NCBI GenBank assembly: GCA_024195585.1
Contig: SWBL01000171.1
Span: forward strand, 1 to 64,000
DNA length: 64,000 bases
Source: Aureobasidium sp. EXF-3400
Lineage: Eukaryota > Ascomycota > Dothideomycetes > Dothideales > Saccotheciaceae
Direction of reading: 5' to 3'
Of the stretch, positions 12,347 through 24,646 are shown in pieces; positions within the stretch are counted from its first letter, which is position 1; every line of letters begins with the position of its first letter. The notes below the pieces were generated by a model. That model saw only the letters and a list, made by a program, of their open reading frames with translations. It ran no database searches and had not been told where the DNA came from. A program made the position numbers and the translations under genes.

Positions 12347-12715
12347 TTGGCGCCTTGCCCCTGGAGATCTTGCATCAGATCCTCCGCTCTGCTAGCTCGG
12401 GTCCAGGTCTCGCTATATATACCGATTCGTTCCATTTGTGGAACACAAGGCGCTGTGTGTTCTGTCATCGGCTTCCTGAGTCTCCCTAAGGAGATCAGGT
12501 ACCAAATTTACCACCTCCTGACCCGCAGCCGTACCAACTCCGGTATCAACATCGGCCTTCTCAGCCCTGCCTGGGAAGCCCGCAAGCCCCTGTCGCCCTG
12601 ATGTATACCTGCTCTACCATCGCATCAGAGTTGATGCCCATCTATCTTGGCTAACGTCTCTTCGTTATTGATACCACAACCCAGCACAACCTGCGTCAGG
12701 AAGCGCTCAACAGAC
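12347..12715 (+). pseudogene. F-box/2EXR-like relic B (two tandem starts)
   Basis: Two F-box-like openings lie about 130 bp apart in different frames. The first (about 12347) reads GALPLEILHQILRSASSG. The second (about 12474) reads FLSLPKEIRYQIYHLLTRS, then INIGLLSPAWEARKP. After a frameshift it continues STIASELMPIYLG, a TAA in place of a residue, RLFVIDTTTQHNLRQEALN and TAG near 12717. The order LPxEIRYQIY, TCxxIASE.(L)PIYLG.RLF is the usual fungal pattern. Two overlapping remnants, probably from tandem duplication. Confidence 0.55.
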
Positions 12716-12717
12716 TC

Positions 12718-15170
12718 TAGAGAGTCGGTTGTCAGAGCACCTACCATTCCTGCCGTTTTCGTGTGACTTATCGTATCGTCGCCAATCAAAGATACAAGAC
12801 ACATGCAGATGATAGCAACAGAGAGAGGGCGTGAAGTATGAACAGGCCATCCGGCAACAAGCGGGAATTGTCTACGAAGCAGACACCGCCGCCAGCGAGC
12901 ACGAAATCTCTCATCAGCAATAGTTCGCCCGTCAACAAGAGATGGCCTCATGCTAGGTCCTCGCCGTGGTACTAGCCCTGTGGTGCTAGTCACTGGTCGT
13001 CGAGATGAGCACTACATTTCGAGTTCCGGCCAAGTGCTCAGAGCCCTAGCCCCTAGAGCTCCACTCGCCTCGTTGCCATCAATAGTCCTCGTCGACTTGG
13101 TCCCTACACCCCGTGGCTCACAGCGCCATCTTCAATAGCCTATCAATCGAAGACCCAGATGCACCCTGAAAGCCAATCAAGAAGAAGAGAGAGCCTCAAG
13201 ATCTTTGCTACCGCCGTGCCTGATTACCAAAATAAAGGGTTTTACAGGTCGTTCTGAGGTGCCTCTTCTTGAACAGTTGAAGTGTCCCCGAGCCTACTCC
13301 GGACCATCTGGATATAGGCAGGATCCTGAGGCACACAATAGGTGCTAGATGCTCGCAAAGATTTCCAAGTACTGCCAGCAGTTGATTAGCAGGACGTTTC
13401 AAGCTCACTTCCCTCAAACTGTATAAATCAAAGGTGCAAAGCGTCCTTGCCATGACTTCAGAACCTTTACCGACTAGTGTTGTCTTCTAGCCCGACAGAA
13501 TGGGCGGACGCTCTGGACGAGAAAGCAAGACGAGAAGGCGACAATACCCTCCCCGGGGCGCTTCATCGACATCAGCATGACCCCACCGGTGAGAGGGGTT
13601 GGACTATCTGCAAGTTGCTTCTTGATTCATGGAGGCCAGCGCTGACACCTTCCAGCTTGCCTCAAGCTTGCTGAAGCATGCGGGGTGGCAGGCCTTGATA
13701 CTTGGCACCACAACGCGGGTGTGGATGCCAGAGAATCACCTGCTAGCGTGATCGCGATGATCCTAGCTTATCCAGGTATCAGAAACAGCTGCATCATTCC
13801 TCCAGCGTATGCCCAACTGAAGGTCTCTTAGGATTGAACTCGAACGGTCAGGCTCTCGCATCTTACTGAGCTCTTATCAGGGTCATACTCCTAATCGCAC
13901 TCATGACTAGGCCTCGCTGTACTCGATCTGATTGAATTGCACCTGAAGGACCCGAAAGGTGTGTGCTCGTATACAGCCAGTTCCATAAGGTGCTCGACCT
14001 CTTCGAGATTGGTCTTCGCAAGCGCTTTGGAATTGGATGTCTTTGCAGGACCGGAAAGTCGTCAAGGTCAGAAAAGCAAGCCATGATCGACAACTCCAAG
14101 CAGTAAGGTCGACTCGAGATATCCTAATTCGACCCCGGACCAGGACCACATGATATTATTGATGACTCCCACTTCGGGTGGAGAAGCCTTAAACCTCCCG
14201 AAGGCGACATGCGTATCTACGCTCGCTCCAGCTTCCGCCCCATTGTCGACCTATTCGTTTCGGTCAGGAAGAGGAAGAGGAAGTGCACCTGCACAGGTTC
14301 CACTTGACTGGCTCCTACGGAGACATTCAGCCAGGTCGAGTGGGTGTTGCTCATCCCAAGACCGGCAAAGCCGGATTAGAGACCGCCAGTAGACCTCCTC
14401 GGTAAAGCCCACCTTGGCACCGAAGAACCGTGTCACGAAGAAGACTCCGAGTGACGACGATTCGACTGATGGAGAGCAGTCTCGCCGTGGCAAACTCAAG
14501 GTTCCGAGGGGTATCACATCTGCCGGGAAACGCTTTTGATTGAAGCGATATCGTGTCAAGACCATCCTCAAACAGAACAACTACCATACCTTCTTCTGTC
14601 ACAACCGTTTCCCATCATCACTCAGCGTCTACCAGCATTATACAACCCTCCACTACCACTCTCACCGGCTACGGCCAGCTCCTTTGGGAGGAAGACTTTG
14701 TCTCAATGCCTTTCTTGTTGGAAGATCTCCCATTTCTCGACTAGTTTGACGGCCCCGAAGTCACTCTGCAAGAGATCCTCCACATCCTCGCTAAACCTCG
14801 GTAGGCTACCGACTCAAATTATCAACAGACGCGAAGAAGTGATTCTACCAAAGGAAATGAAACAATACAATGCTAGAAGAAAGCACTGGGCGACATTCAC
14901 CATATCAATTGCCTTTCTATAAAGAGACGCAGACAACACATCGACAAAAAACTTCACGTAAGCTCCATGCATCTATTCGCTTGTCACCCACGATCTGACA
15001 CAACCACTAGTAGACACCACGACAGTAATTTTACCACGGGAAGTCAAAAACTCTTTAATTGCGCGCGCACGCACAAGTGTGCAGGCTCTTAGGTCTATGT
15101 CACACACTAACACGTGCTTATACAGTGCCACTACCGTCACTCCAACTTAGACCGCTACTCCTCTGACCAA
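12718..15170. other. Decayed sequence with no assignable gene
   Basis: Only short coding-like pieces are visible, for example a basic tail VTKKTPSDDDSTDG, then GKLKVPRGITSAGKRF ending at TGA about 14537. No frame above about 110 codons, and no RNA gene or array seen. Confidence 0.4.
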
Positions 15171-15177
15171 CAGTAAA

Positions 15178-15470
15178 CAAACCTGTAAGGGTTGCATTAA
15201 GTTGAAGATTAAGTGTGAAACTGTGCTTGACAGTAACCCAATGGTCTGTCTCAAGTGTTAAAAGAAGGGCGTTGAATGTGTGTTCGAGCCTCGCAAGGAG
15301 TTCACTGTGCCTCGCCCAGTATACCACCGACTTGGATGAGACCCAAATCAGAGGCTGCAGACCTCAAATCTGCAAAATCAGAGGCCATGCAATATCTGGA
15401 CTGGCGCTCCTGGTATCCGAATACAGTTGAGCAGAGTCTATCAGAGATATGTAACATGGTTTGAGATCAC
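15178..15470 (+). pseudogene. Zn(II)2Cys6 transcription factor relic
   Basis: The cysteines at codons 15184, 15193, 15214, 15247, 15256 and 15277 give C-x2-C-x6-C-x10-C-x2-C-x6-C, the fungal binuclear zinc cluster, with the basic stretch IKLKIK between Cys2 and Cys3. A TAA at 15259-15261 follows Cys5, where R, Q or K normally stands (a CAA-to-TAA change would do it). Downstream VECVFEPRKEF fits the linker. The middle homology domain cannot be followed. It is a dead DNA-binding domain unless the stop is bypassed. Confidence 0.6.
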
Positions 15471-15770
15471 TTCTCGATCATGGGACCTGGTCAGAAACAA
15501 GTCAATCCGGCGCTCAACTGGCGACTCTATACAACCCTGTTGCAAGGACACGAAGCTTGTGAACTTGCAGATGGTGCAACCGAGGGTTTTCACAGTTCAG
15601 AATCTCCGTGCGATGTCCAGAGAGGATTGGAAAAGGATCCAGAGGCGCTATGGAGATCATCGCTGGCTGAACCGAGAGAGACCAGTCAACTCATGTTCTC
15701 GTGCTTCTCGGTACACAAGATCTGCATGCTTGGAAACCTGGATAGCTTTGGGTTAACACAATGCTAACAA

Positions 15771-16890
15771 GTGTGTTGGAAGACCTGCTCTCCAAGGAAC
15801 ACAAGATCAAAGCAAGATTCATCACTTCCGCAAGGCTGGCATCTACATTCTCTACCTGACCAAGGAGTTTGTCGAAGGCATGGAAGTGGCAAACTACGAC
15901 GAAGTGATGTTGCCTGTTATCGACAACGAAGCCCACGATGGACGAGCCTTTGTAGCTGGATGCAAGGTGTTCATCAGATCTCAGTCTCAGAACAAGTCCA
16001 GCAGGCAGACTTGCAGTCGGTAGCCAAAGATATCCAGTTCATACCCAGTGTCGAAGACGGTGAGTGGCTTGCTAGGAAGCCAGACTTTGCGAGCGACCTA
16101 CCCACAAACTTCCATTGGCTGTTCCCATACATGGAGTATTACCCTTGGTATCCCAGACATCTCCGATATCCAGCGCAGATGTTGGAGACACCAGATTGAG
16201 TTTGCGGGACATCAAAAAGCTCTGATCAACACAACCAGAGATCAAAATACACCCGAGATCGAGTCACAAGGCGAGGTCGGATGGCAAGCGGATAGGGGTA
16301 TGAGACATCCCTCCCATCAACATCATGATCGATTCGCAAACTTCTGCAGGCTTGCAATGTGTGCTATATATAACGCGCATGTTCTCCGAAAAGGGTTCAT
16401 GTCTCCTAGGGGTATCATAGACCAACGATGCTGAGTGTGATGAGGGAAGCCATGGAAAGTCACATTGCCAATAGTTATGCCAAGTATGGAGGCTGGAACT
16501 ATGTGCAACACGCAGACAAAGGTCTGCTATCCAGATCCCGTAAGGCATCAGCTCGAGTCTGCAGTGTGCTCAACCTGGAAACTTTCAACCTGGATCGAAA
16601 GAACCTCTTGCACAAGTTTACTTTGAGGATATATATATCGAGTCAGGCGATGTTCGATCGCTGATCGGGACAGATACAAAATTCATCAGAAAGATCGTGT
16701 TCCACAACTGCAACGAGTCTCTCAAAATGTGTTTTGCATACAAACACCTGGGTACGCTTGCTTTCGAACGTTCCGGGTTCCAATACTGGGTTCGGTACGG
16801 TCAGCTCAGTAAAAAGATGAGTGTGGACAATATCCATGGTGGGCGATCTCACTGGACACCGTCCCGAGCCAGATAGCTCATCGGATGCGG
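15771..16890 (+). pseudogene. Coding-like relic blocks, unknown family
   Basis: One frame from about 15780 reads KIHHFRKAGIYILYLTKEF, then EVMLPVIDNEAHDGRAFV up to TAG near 16021. A neighbouring frame continues DIQFIPSVEDGEWLARK and FHWLFPYMEYYPWYP to TGA 16197-16199. A further frame at about 16610-16875 reads VYFEDIYIESGDVRSLIG, FIRKIVFHNCNESLKM and LAFERSGFQYWVRYGQL. Frames change twice. The block lies directly before the SNF2-like remnant, and some of it may be the 5' part of that gene. No family identified. Confidence 0.35.
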
Positions 16891-17099
16891 CACAAAGCCC
16901 TCCAGTCGTGCAGGATGACCAGTATAGACTTCTGTCTTTTGTACAGATGATCCAGTGGCTACAGCGTCTAAGTCAAGAGAAGATGAAGATGCTACGCCTT
17001 GTGTCTTTATATAACCTTTGCCTCCGCAACACCCCCAAACTCCTGATCGAATTACGGAGTTGCAACGATTCTTGGTCTACTTTCACCACATCCAAGATC

Positions 17100-17861
17100 C
17101 TCTGCCCATGCGGCGAAAGCCAGAAGTTTCGCACTCCAGCTTCTCAAATACTTCAACACCGATACGAACCCTGCTAGATATCATGGGGCTCGTCAGATTG
17201 CTATCGTCGCCATCACTGAAAGTATTGGCATCGCAACTGAAGCTATCAAAGGTGTTTGCACTCACGTAACAGGTCTTGAGCCAAGGATCGTCAGAGGGCA
17301 ACGGGCTGCAAGACCCGCGCATCGCTCGCATGGGCACTCATCTTGCACTCTGTGCTTCCGCTGTACGCATGGAGAAAAAGCTGTTGAAGGACCACTCGGC
17401 CAAGGCTAAGCGTTTGGGGAAGAAGGAGGTCGCCCTGGTGGACCAGCTGCATAAGCTCAAGACCATCGAGGCCTTCTTGCCCGTGTATGCCGACGACTTC
17501 AGTGCTGCAACCTTCCTCGGACAAGACTGCCCTAAGCTGTGGCACGCAGCCAAGATTCTTTTCCAACTGTAAGTACTAATCTCCCTTCGATCCACTCCAA
17601 AATTACCTAGGTGGATTTGCATTCCAGCACGCAATCCTAACTAGGTAGTTTTGATCCGTTCCGCTCATGCTGACATTTCTTCCCAGGGCCAAGCTTGACA
17701 AGACTCGAGTGATCCTTTACGTCGATTGGCTATTCAACCATGACATCACAGAAGGTTTCTTCAAGGCTCTCGGCTATAGAGTGAAGGGTATTCATACCCA
17801 CCATTCTGCATACTAACGCGCCAGAATCCAAGACGATGTAAACGGAAGGTCTGACTCTTGA
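17100..17861 (+). pseudogene. SNF2-family helicase relic, C-terminal part
   Basis: First ARSFALQLLKYFNTD and HGARQIAIVAITESIG in one frame, then, in another frame from about 17315, PRIARMGTHLALCASAVRM, CPKLWHAAKILFQL. A clean 118-nt intron (17569-17686, GTAAGT, TGCTGAC, CCCAG) joins to AKLDKTRVILYVDWLFNHD and FFKALGYRVKGIHTHHSAY. The order 'short Ala-rich helix, SPKL..AL...., (V)(I)LYV.W.......L..LGY' is the start of the SNF2 C-terminal helicase lobe. TAA at 17814 and TGA at 17859 end it before the later motifs. The frame change near 17280 is not explained by a normal intron. SNF2 proteins are ATP-driven chromatin or DNA translocases, and this copy is truncated. Confidence 0.5.
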
Positions 17862-18329
17862 TTCTGAAGCCGCCACTTCGAAGTCATTTCGCAGCTGAAC
17901 TGTTCTCGAGGTACATCGTCAGGTGTTGCTGCAGGCCGGTTGCAGCCGCTAAAGCGTTCTGTGTGTTGAGCACGATGCAACTCGCATCATCATCGGACAG
18001 TAATTCTCCTCATATATAGAAGTGGTCAACGAGACTACACCGCTGGTTTGATGTACCTCACATCTCAAAGCACATGCACCAGCGTTACATGTCTTGAAAA
18101 CCCACGTAAAGACGTCCTTGTTCTCGGCACCACTCTCGAGGACACTTACAAGGTCACCAAGGTCATCGCTTGCATGGTGACTCTTGATCATGTGGTGGCT
18201 TGTCAGACTCACCTGACTGAACTCCACGAGTCACACACAAGCAATAATTTCTAGTAGCAACGCATTTCCAACGTAGTCCGTCAGCTCCGCATCCGCGACA
18301 CTATCAAGTCTGTGATTGACAAATTCGCA

Positions 18330-18900
18330 TTTACTGGAGCTCAGCGTAATTCACTCTTCCCTCCACTCCGGATACCACTGAAACTCTTCTTTCGCATCTG
18401 GCAAACTGGAGAAGCCACGTCTCACGGCCACCGGTGAAGACAGTGTGTTCCCCGCTATCACCCATCTCAAGAATCTCAGGTCTCTTAGGCTTTGACTCCA
18501 TCAAATACAGCCTTACAGATGATGATGTGGTCTATGGCCCCTTTACCACAACTTTAGCCCCTAGAACTCCTTGAAACTCATAATCAGGAGGTTTCTGATG
18601 CTTCCTCTCTCGACGCCGACCTATTCGCTACAGTTCTCGGTGCCCTACCCCTTTTTGATACACTCAAGGTCCACGTCCCCAACTCCATGGGCGACACCTT
18701 TCTGATCGCTCTGGGTCACCAGTGTCAGTCACTGATGTGCAACTCAATGGACCGCATGGCAGGGCTCAGATGCTGGCAGAAAGAGGCCGATGGCTCGAGA
18801 AAGAATTCAATGAGACCGCGAATCATTCTTGAGAATCTGCAAAAAGAGTCGAGGTTTTCAAGTACCTTGAGACCAGCGTCACTGCCCACCCGCCATGCGC
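18330..18900 (+). pseudogene. LRR/F-box-like relic
   Basis: Short leucine-rich pieces in changing frames: PAITHLKNLRSLRL followed by TGA near 18497, then LDADLFATVLGALPLFDTL and DTFLIALGHQCQSLM within the frame 18687-19112. These resemble repeats of fungal F-box/LRR proteins. No start, no intact frame. Confidence 0.35.
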
Positions 18901-19859
18901 GTTTAGCATTATCGCGGCTACTAGAACCTGGAATCAGATCCCCAACACCTCAGATGACGCTCTATTTGACTTCTGAGGATGAGTCGTGGAGACAAGCGAT
19001 CAGGGACACGGTGGGTTGGTGTGCGCCTGGACTTGATAGGGAAAAGAACCCTGATGCCCCAGATGATACAGCTCGAAGACGCCACAGGACGGACGATAAC
19101 AAGACAAACTGAGTCTCCTTCGGTGACATTATCATCGCAGCTACTAGCCGAATCGATTCCAGCACGACTAAGTGCAATAGCGATACTGGTCTATCCTGGT
19201 GGGATCATCGTCGCCTGATCCCGAAGCGTGATATGAACAAGTGCGAGAGTATTCACCGCCTTCGACAATTGAAGAGTATGTAGGGGAATTGACCAAAAGC
19301 TATCTGGTCCCCTTGATACTTTCCAGCAGACCTTTTATATATACAGTTCTCGAAACTGCATTCAATAGTGCTCACAGGAGCTTGCCAGTGTCCTTCTCCA
19401 TAAGTCATTGGCGCACTCTCTCTTTGCATGGCGCCTACGTACAGTGGTTCCCTCGTGCCCAGGCTGTCGCCAGCGAACCTGATGCTGCTATCTGCACATG
19501 GCACTCCTCAGCAGGGGACACTCTGCGATTGCCTCCTCCGCTGCTTCCACTCCAAGCATCAATGTCATCACCGAGGTTCCTCCGTCTGCCAAGAACAACT
19601 CGGACGTCGCTCATGGTGGTGATGGAACCAGCCTCCTCAAGACAACGGAGCTACCCACGCTGTCGCCCCCATGCCAATGCTCGGGACAACGCTGCGCCCG
19701 ATGGAAGGGAAACAAGAATCAAGTAGCTGAGAAACCGCATCACTTGACTCGAAAACCATCGTATCGCTCCGCCTGAATCTCAACTCAAGAATGCTCTCAG
19801 TGGTAAGTTCATTAATCCTTCGTCTCATTGTCCATACTGACTAATACCCATAGCTCCTT

Positions 19860-20882
19860 ACTCTCGTCAACAGCAGCCTCGTCTTGAGAAAGTTCTGGAT
19901 GCACTCAGTCTAGGCAACACCGATCTCACTTCCTGCAACAGCTGAGAGGCATCACCGATGAGGATTTCAACACAAACGAAGGCAGCAACACCTTCAGCCC
20001 AAGACCTATGAGCACAGCTCCATCCACCAACACCTTTGTTGACTTTCCAGAACGCGAAACTTTCGTCGGCACTTTCGCCGATTACTTGGACGAAGAGAAG
20101 ATCTATGAAGAGATCTCTTAGAACTGTTGTTCAATGTACCATGGATGTCTGGAGGGAAGAAGGAACTTCGTGTGAGCATCCCCACCGGAACGCCTCAACA
20201 GGAGCAGGTTGTCGACCAGCTGGCAAGAATCGAGCGGGAGACAGGAACGGCATTCATGTTTCACGTCATGACCGAGCACAACCTCCGACTTCTGCTGGCT
20301 GTTGATAACAGCGATAGCCCTCTTCCGGCGCAGAAGGTCGTTGGCACCGCCAGGACTGGTTTGATATACAGCGGGAAATGGATACGGCATTCATGTTCCA
20401 TGCCATCAGACTTGCAAAGACGAATCTTGTAGCTCGCAATTTCTGGAGTCTGCTGGCCGATGAAAACTACAAGAAGCCTCCTCGCGTGCAGAAGGGTCGC
20501 TTCCTCCGCGACGACTGGTTCGCTATGCTTGGTCGTAGATCACATCGCTATTCTCCAAAACGGGCTTCAAACGCCGCATGAGCCAAATCTATTCTGACAG
20601 AAGTCATGATTGGACAACCTGATACACACGTTGAGGGCTGTGAGAAAAGCATCAATCCAATCACTTCGGAGGCTATATCTGAGGGTATATTGTCACTCAC
20701 GAGCATCACGATCATATATAGAAGGTCTCCAATCGGGGAGCACCTCACGGCATAGATGCGACACTACGATACAGAAAAACAGTTCTTATATACGACATAG
20801 CCGCGATTCTGAGAGCCGGGAGAGTTGCGGTCAATCTCGAGATTAATACAGATGCCGTGGTTACACTACCGAAAACGCCATG
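19860..20882 (+). pseudogene. Coding-like relic blocks, unknown family
   Basis: PRLEKVLDALSLGNTDL, then after a frameshift QLRGITDEDFNTNEGSN and FVGTFADYLDEEKIYEEIS up to TAG near 20120, then a frame 20127-20432 (VVDQLARIERETGTAFMFH). At about 20745-20882 ATLRYRKTVLIYDIAAILR, then AGRVAVNLEINTDAVV ends at TGA. No family recognised. Confidence 0.3.
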
Positions 20883-21099
20883 ACCGAGTGCGCGACTGTG
20901 TGGTTGCCTCCCAGAACCCAGGCAGTCCAAGTTTGCGACGTTTATCACCGCACCACCCAGTTTCCTGCCATCACAACGTGATTATGGTCCTCAATCCTCC
21001 TACCACACCAAACTAACTACCATCGTGAGTAGCCACATACTGGTCCTGGCAGAGGGGCGACTGAGAAGAGACCGCAAGAAAATGCCTCGCAACGAACGT

Positions 21100-21195
21100 C
21101 GTCGCTTCCTGAGAATGCGCCGCTATATGAGCGCCCTAGTGCACCGCTTTATGCGCGCCCTAGTGCGCCGTATTATTGAGTAGAATACGGCATCA
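21100..21195 (+). repeat. Short tandem direct repeat (GCGCCCTAGTGC)
   Basis: The 12-mer GCGCCCTAGTGC occurs twice, around 21130 and 21154, each flanked by CGCT/CGCC and ATGAG/ATGCG. The unit reads RYMSALVHRFMRALVRR in one frame, ending TAG at about 21180. Likely a small local duplication. Confidence 0.6.
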
Positions 21196-21279
21196 CCAAC
21201 GTATAAAGCCTTTCACGACCTCCTACCTCTATTCTCATCTCCAATATCGCCCGCAGCCGCATCCGTACATTCCATATTA

Positions 21280-21579
21280 ATGCACTCAAGCCCCAGATCC
21301 GATCTGTACAACGCGACTCCTCGCCAGCGCAAGAGAGCCAATTCCAGACTTCGCTCCGAGATACTCAGGAAGAGATCGTGGTATTCAGGAGTAATGTCTG
21401 TACAAGTTCTTATGATCTTTGAGGACGACAACGGTGTCTCCCGTGGATCACGCGGCCCTATGCTCATTGTAGTCCCGAGTAACGCTATCCTAGATCAATG
21501 GATGCAAGAGATCGCGATAGCCATCCCGCAGGCAAAAGTCTGGGACTACAATCTTCCCAAGGAGAAGCTAAAGACTTAG
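21280..21579 (+). pseudogene. SNF2-family helicase relic, N-terminal lobe fragment
   Basis: An open frame of 99 codons. From codon 21454 it reads GPMLIVVPSNAILDQWMQEI, matching helicase motif Ia of SNF2 proteins (P.LIVVP...L.QW..EI), then IPQAKVWDYNLPKEKLK. The Walker A motif expected upstream (DDMGLGKT) is absent, and after TAG 21577-21579 no later motif follows in any frame. It lies 3.4 kb downstream of a C-terminal SNF2 fragment in the same orientation, the reverse of the normal order, so the two are separate copies or rearranged. Confidence 0.5.
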
Positions 21580-22419
21580 TAAGGGCACAACTATATACTG
21601 GGCAGCATATACACAGTCAGCAGAGAGCACGAGCAAGTAATCCATATATAAACCATCCAGAAGTATGGCGTAGTCGAACTTCGCGAGGAAAACATCTCTT
21701 CCCACTTTTGTGGCTGAGATCTGCCGTCAAAGTAAGGTGGCGATGGCACACATGGCGTGTACTGATCGCTTTGCAAAATGCCTGGACCGCATGCCGAATC
21801 TCTACCACTGTACATCGCCGGCACCAACCATGGCAGGTAAAGATATCCCACGAAGCACGTCTTGCGGATCAAGTCTGCAGAAGAACCAAAGGTCAAGCTG
21901 TCACTGTGAAGAGAGAAGCTAAGGCTGTGTGTCGCATGAGAGTCGTTCGAGGCCACCTGGACTTGGGTCATCGCAGACTGCAACCCGAGAGAACCGCTGC
22001 TTGTCGACTGCAGAAGCGGCGGCAAAGTCTTTGACGCGTCAAGAGGCTGCTGACGCGACCTTACTTTGCGAACACAATCAAGCCAGATCTCATGGTTCAC
22101 TGGTTTCCAGGCGTCACATTTCATCAACTCGGTTATGTTTGGAATGCTGCCAATGCACTCCGTATATAGACGATGCGAGACTCAACCAAGGATCTCGTTC
22201 TCACAATCGACGCCGACGCGGAATCAAACAGCACCTCGGATGATGGTCCTGGAGAGGCAAGGTCCTGGAGTTAGTCGCGAATTGGGAAGAAATGCTGCTT
22301 CTACAGTCAAGCTCGACTGTACCTATACCGTCGTTAGGAAGCTAGAGGAGTCCGATCCCCTTATCTACGCAAGCTTAGTGTCGTTCATGATCGGAGCCTG
22401 TCTGGAGATTATTCCTCTA

Positions 22420-22700
22420 TATATATCCGCGTGGCACGGTTCCTAGGATCGAAGTCCACGAGCTGGAGGTCGGTTCTTCAAGACATGAGCACTACGATCT
22501 CCGTCCGACAAGCGACAACTTCCTCACAAACCTGAAAGCTTGCGTGGAGCTTCGCTCATTAGAGCTCCGTGTTCATATTTTCAGAGCAACCAGCTAAGAT
22601 TCGGCGAGCAAATCGATTATCATGCCGAGGGTGAGTTTCGAGAAGCTTGCAGGTCAACCGAAGCGACTCCCAGCGTCGGCGCAAGAGTCCGTCCAGCCAC
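22420..22700 (+). pseudogene. Leucine-rich relic
   Basis: A plus frame from about 22430 reads GTVPRIEVHELEVGSSRHE, FLTNLKACVELRSLELRVH, is cut by one TAA near 22595, and continues SASKSIIMPRVSFEKLAG. The spacing of leucines resembles the LRR part of fungal F-box proteins. No start codon or splice sites seen. Confidence 0.35.
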
Positions 22701-22747
22701 CAGATTAATACACAACCACAGACACGCATCTAATCATTACCTTCACC

Positions 22748-23779
22748 ATGGCCAAGCAACCTATCGGTGATATCACCCATGTGGACATGGCCCGAATCAG
22801 AGACTCAGCCGACGCCGACTACGGCTGCAGCCTGCCACACCCCTCCGAAAACAAAGACAAGGTCACACATGCCCTTCTTACCCGCACCACTCCTCAGACC
22901 GGCAAGCCTGGGTGGCACTCCACCACTGTCTTCGAGCAGTCCCAGATCCAAAGCCTCGGTCTCTTGTTATCGTGACCCAGCTCCCTCCCGCCATGGTAAC
23001 GACGTTGTTCCCAATCCCATCGTTCAGCCCGAAATGACCGTGACCGATCGCGCCCTTCGAGAGCCGGGAACCTACCAACAAGATACCTGCCTTCGACAAC
23101 ACAGCCGACACCGATGACCCTGATGATGAGCAGGACAGCCTAAGCCTTCCTCAGCTAGTTAAAAGCATCAAATTGCTTCTCAACCCATACATTTGGCTCT
23201 ACCCCTTATGTGCTTCTGCCCGCCCGCTGCAGATTATCCATCTCTCTTTTTCATCCCCTTCTCTTGCTGTCCGCTCCCTCCTAAACCTCCTTACCGACGC
23301 TGAACAACTACTGGAAGTACTGAAGCAACGTCAAGTTACAGTCTACAACAAACTTGAAGGCCGTATCCAGGGGAGATACCGACACCAACGTCGCCACTAA
23401 GGTGCAGACCGCTGCCAAATCTGGCTCAGCCACTGTCCGGTCTGTTGTCATACCCAGGATCTACTCGACTTCCGCTGTCGCTCATGCTCAGCCCGCAGCA
23501 GATCCTGAGCAGTTCACAGCCAATAAGTCCTCGAAGATGGATCTCACTCAGAATGGTCGAGGTCTAGAGGACTTGGGCGGCGAGCAAGAAGCTCCCATAA
23601 TTACGCGCGTCAAGAGCTCGAAGCAGAGAAAGCGAACACAGCCCATGCTCAACCGTTCGAGATCCTTTGATCCATATGCGCCTCCCTGCAGATCATGTTG
23701 CTTCAACAGGCCATACGAGATCTACGTCCAACAAGAGATCAAGTCTCACCTTAGAGCTGCAGCGAACGCAAGATCGTAA
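22748..23779 (+). pseudogene. Coding-like relic blocks, unknown family
   Basis: ATG 22748 opens a 75-codon frame (GDITHVDMARIRDSADADY) to a TGA at 22973-22975. Acidic pieces DDEQDSLSLPQLVKSIKLL follow near 23120, and the frame 23354-23779 has DLTQNGRGLEDLGGEQEAP, then KSSKQRKRTQPMLNRSRSF. They look like disordered nuclear-type protein. No family recognised. Confidence 0.3.
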
Positions 23780-24646
23780 ACGCGGTCAGGAGAGGGGATC
23801 TACTCGTGAGTCGAAACTCAACGAGTACACCAAGAGTAAGCCTTCAATGCAGAACTTGGCTATGGCCCAGCTCTGCATTGAACGGGTTGATCACTGCGAT
23901 TGCCCGTTTGCGACCCTTGAACGAGTCCTTTCTTGCCGGCTGCCACGTTGGAACCCTACCAGTCGATCGCGCCCCCGTTTCCCACAACCACTATATATAA
24001 TTGCAGGTTGAACCTACAGCACTTACTGATCTTTCGTCAGTCACCGTCAAGAGGTGTACGGGCTGGCAGTCTGGCACTCTGCTTAATCATGCCATGGAGA
24101 GACAACAAGCAAGAGCAGCATCCCGGCACTCCATCCGCTGGAAAGTCCGCCTCAGTGCAGGCGAACAAGTTCACGACTGGTGGGCGTCTATCAACCTGGC
24201 CCTTCTTCTATCAGCGACACGATCCACCACAACATGACCGTCCTTCCCCGAAAGGTCGATGCCCTCCAGGAGGTCAGCGCCCTGTCCGCCGCTGGATGTG
24301 TGAGAGGCAAAGGTTCGTTTTCGGCCGACGATACAGTGCGTTCTTGGTCATGACAGAGGATCCAATTCAAGCAATATGGAAGACGGGGCCAGCCAAAGAT
24401 CGGAGCTGCTCAAGCATCAAAGTATGCATGATCTTCCTTGGTCATCCTTTCTTGAGACTCGTATCAAATATGAGACACAGATCAACATCATGACCAGATT
24501 ACTTCGGGACTGTATCTAGTCTTCTTTGTGAACTACTTATACATCTTCCTCGTGCATCCTCCCTTGAGACTCCTGCTGCAACAGACACCATGCAACATCG
24601 TGGCCGTCTCACCAGTGACAATGTCCTCAATGCCTGCTAGGACGCT

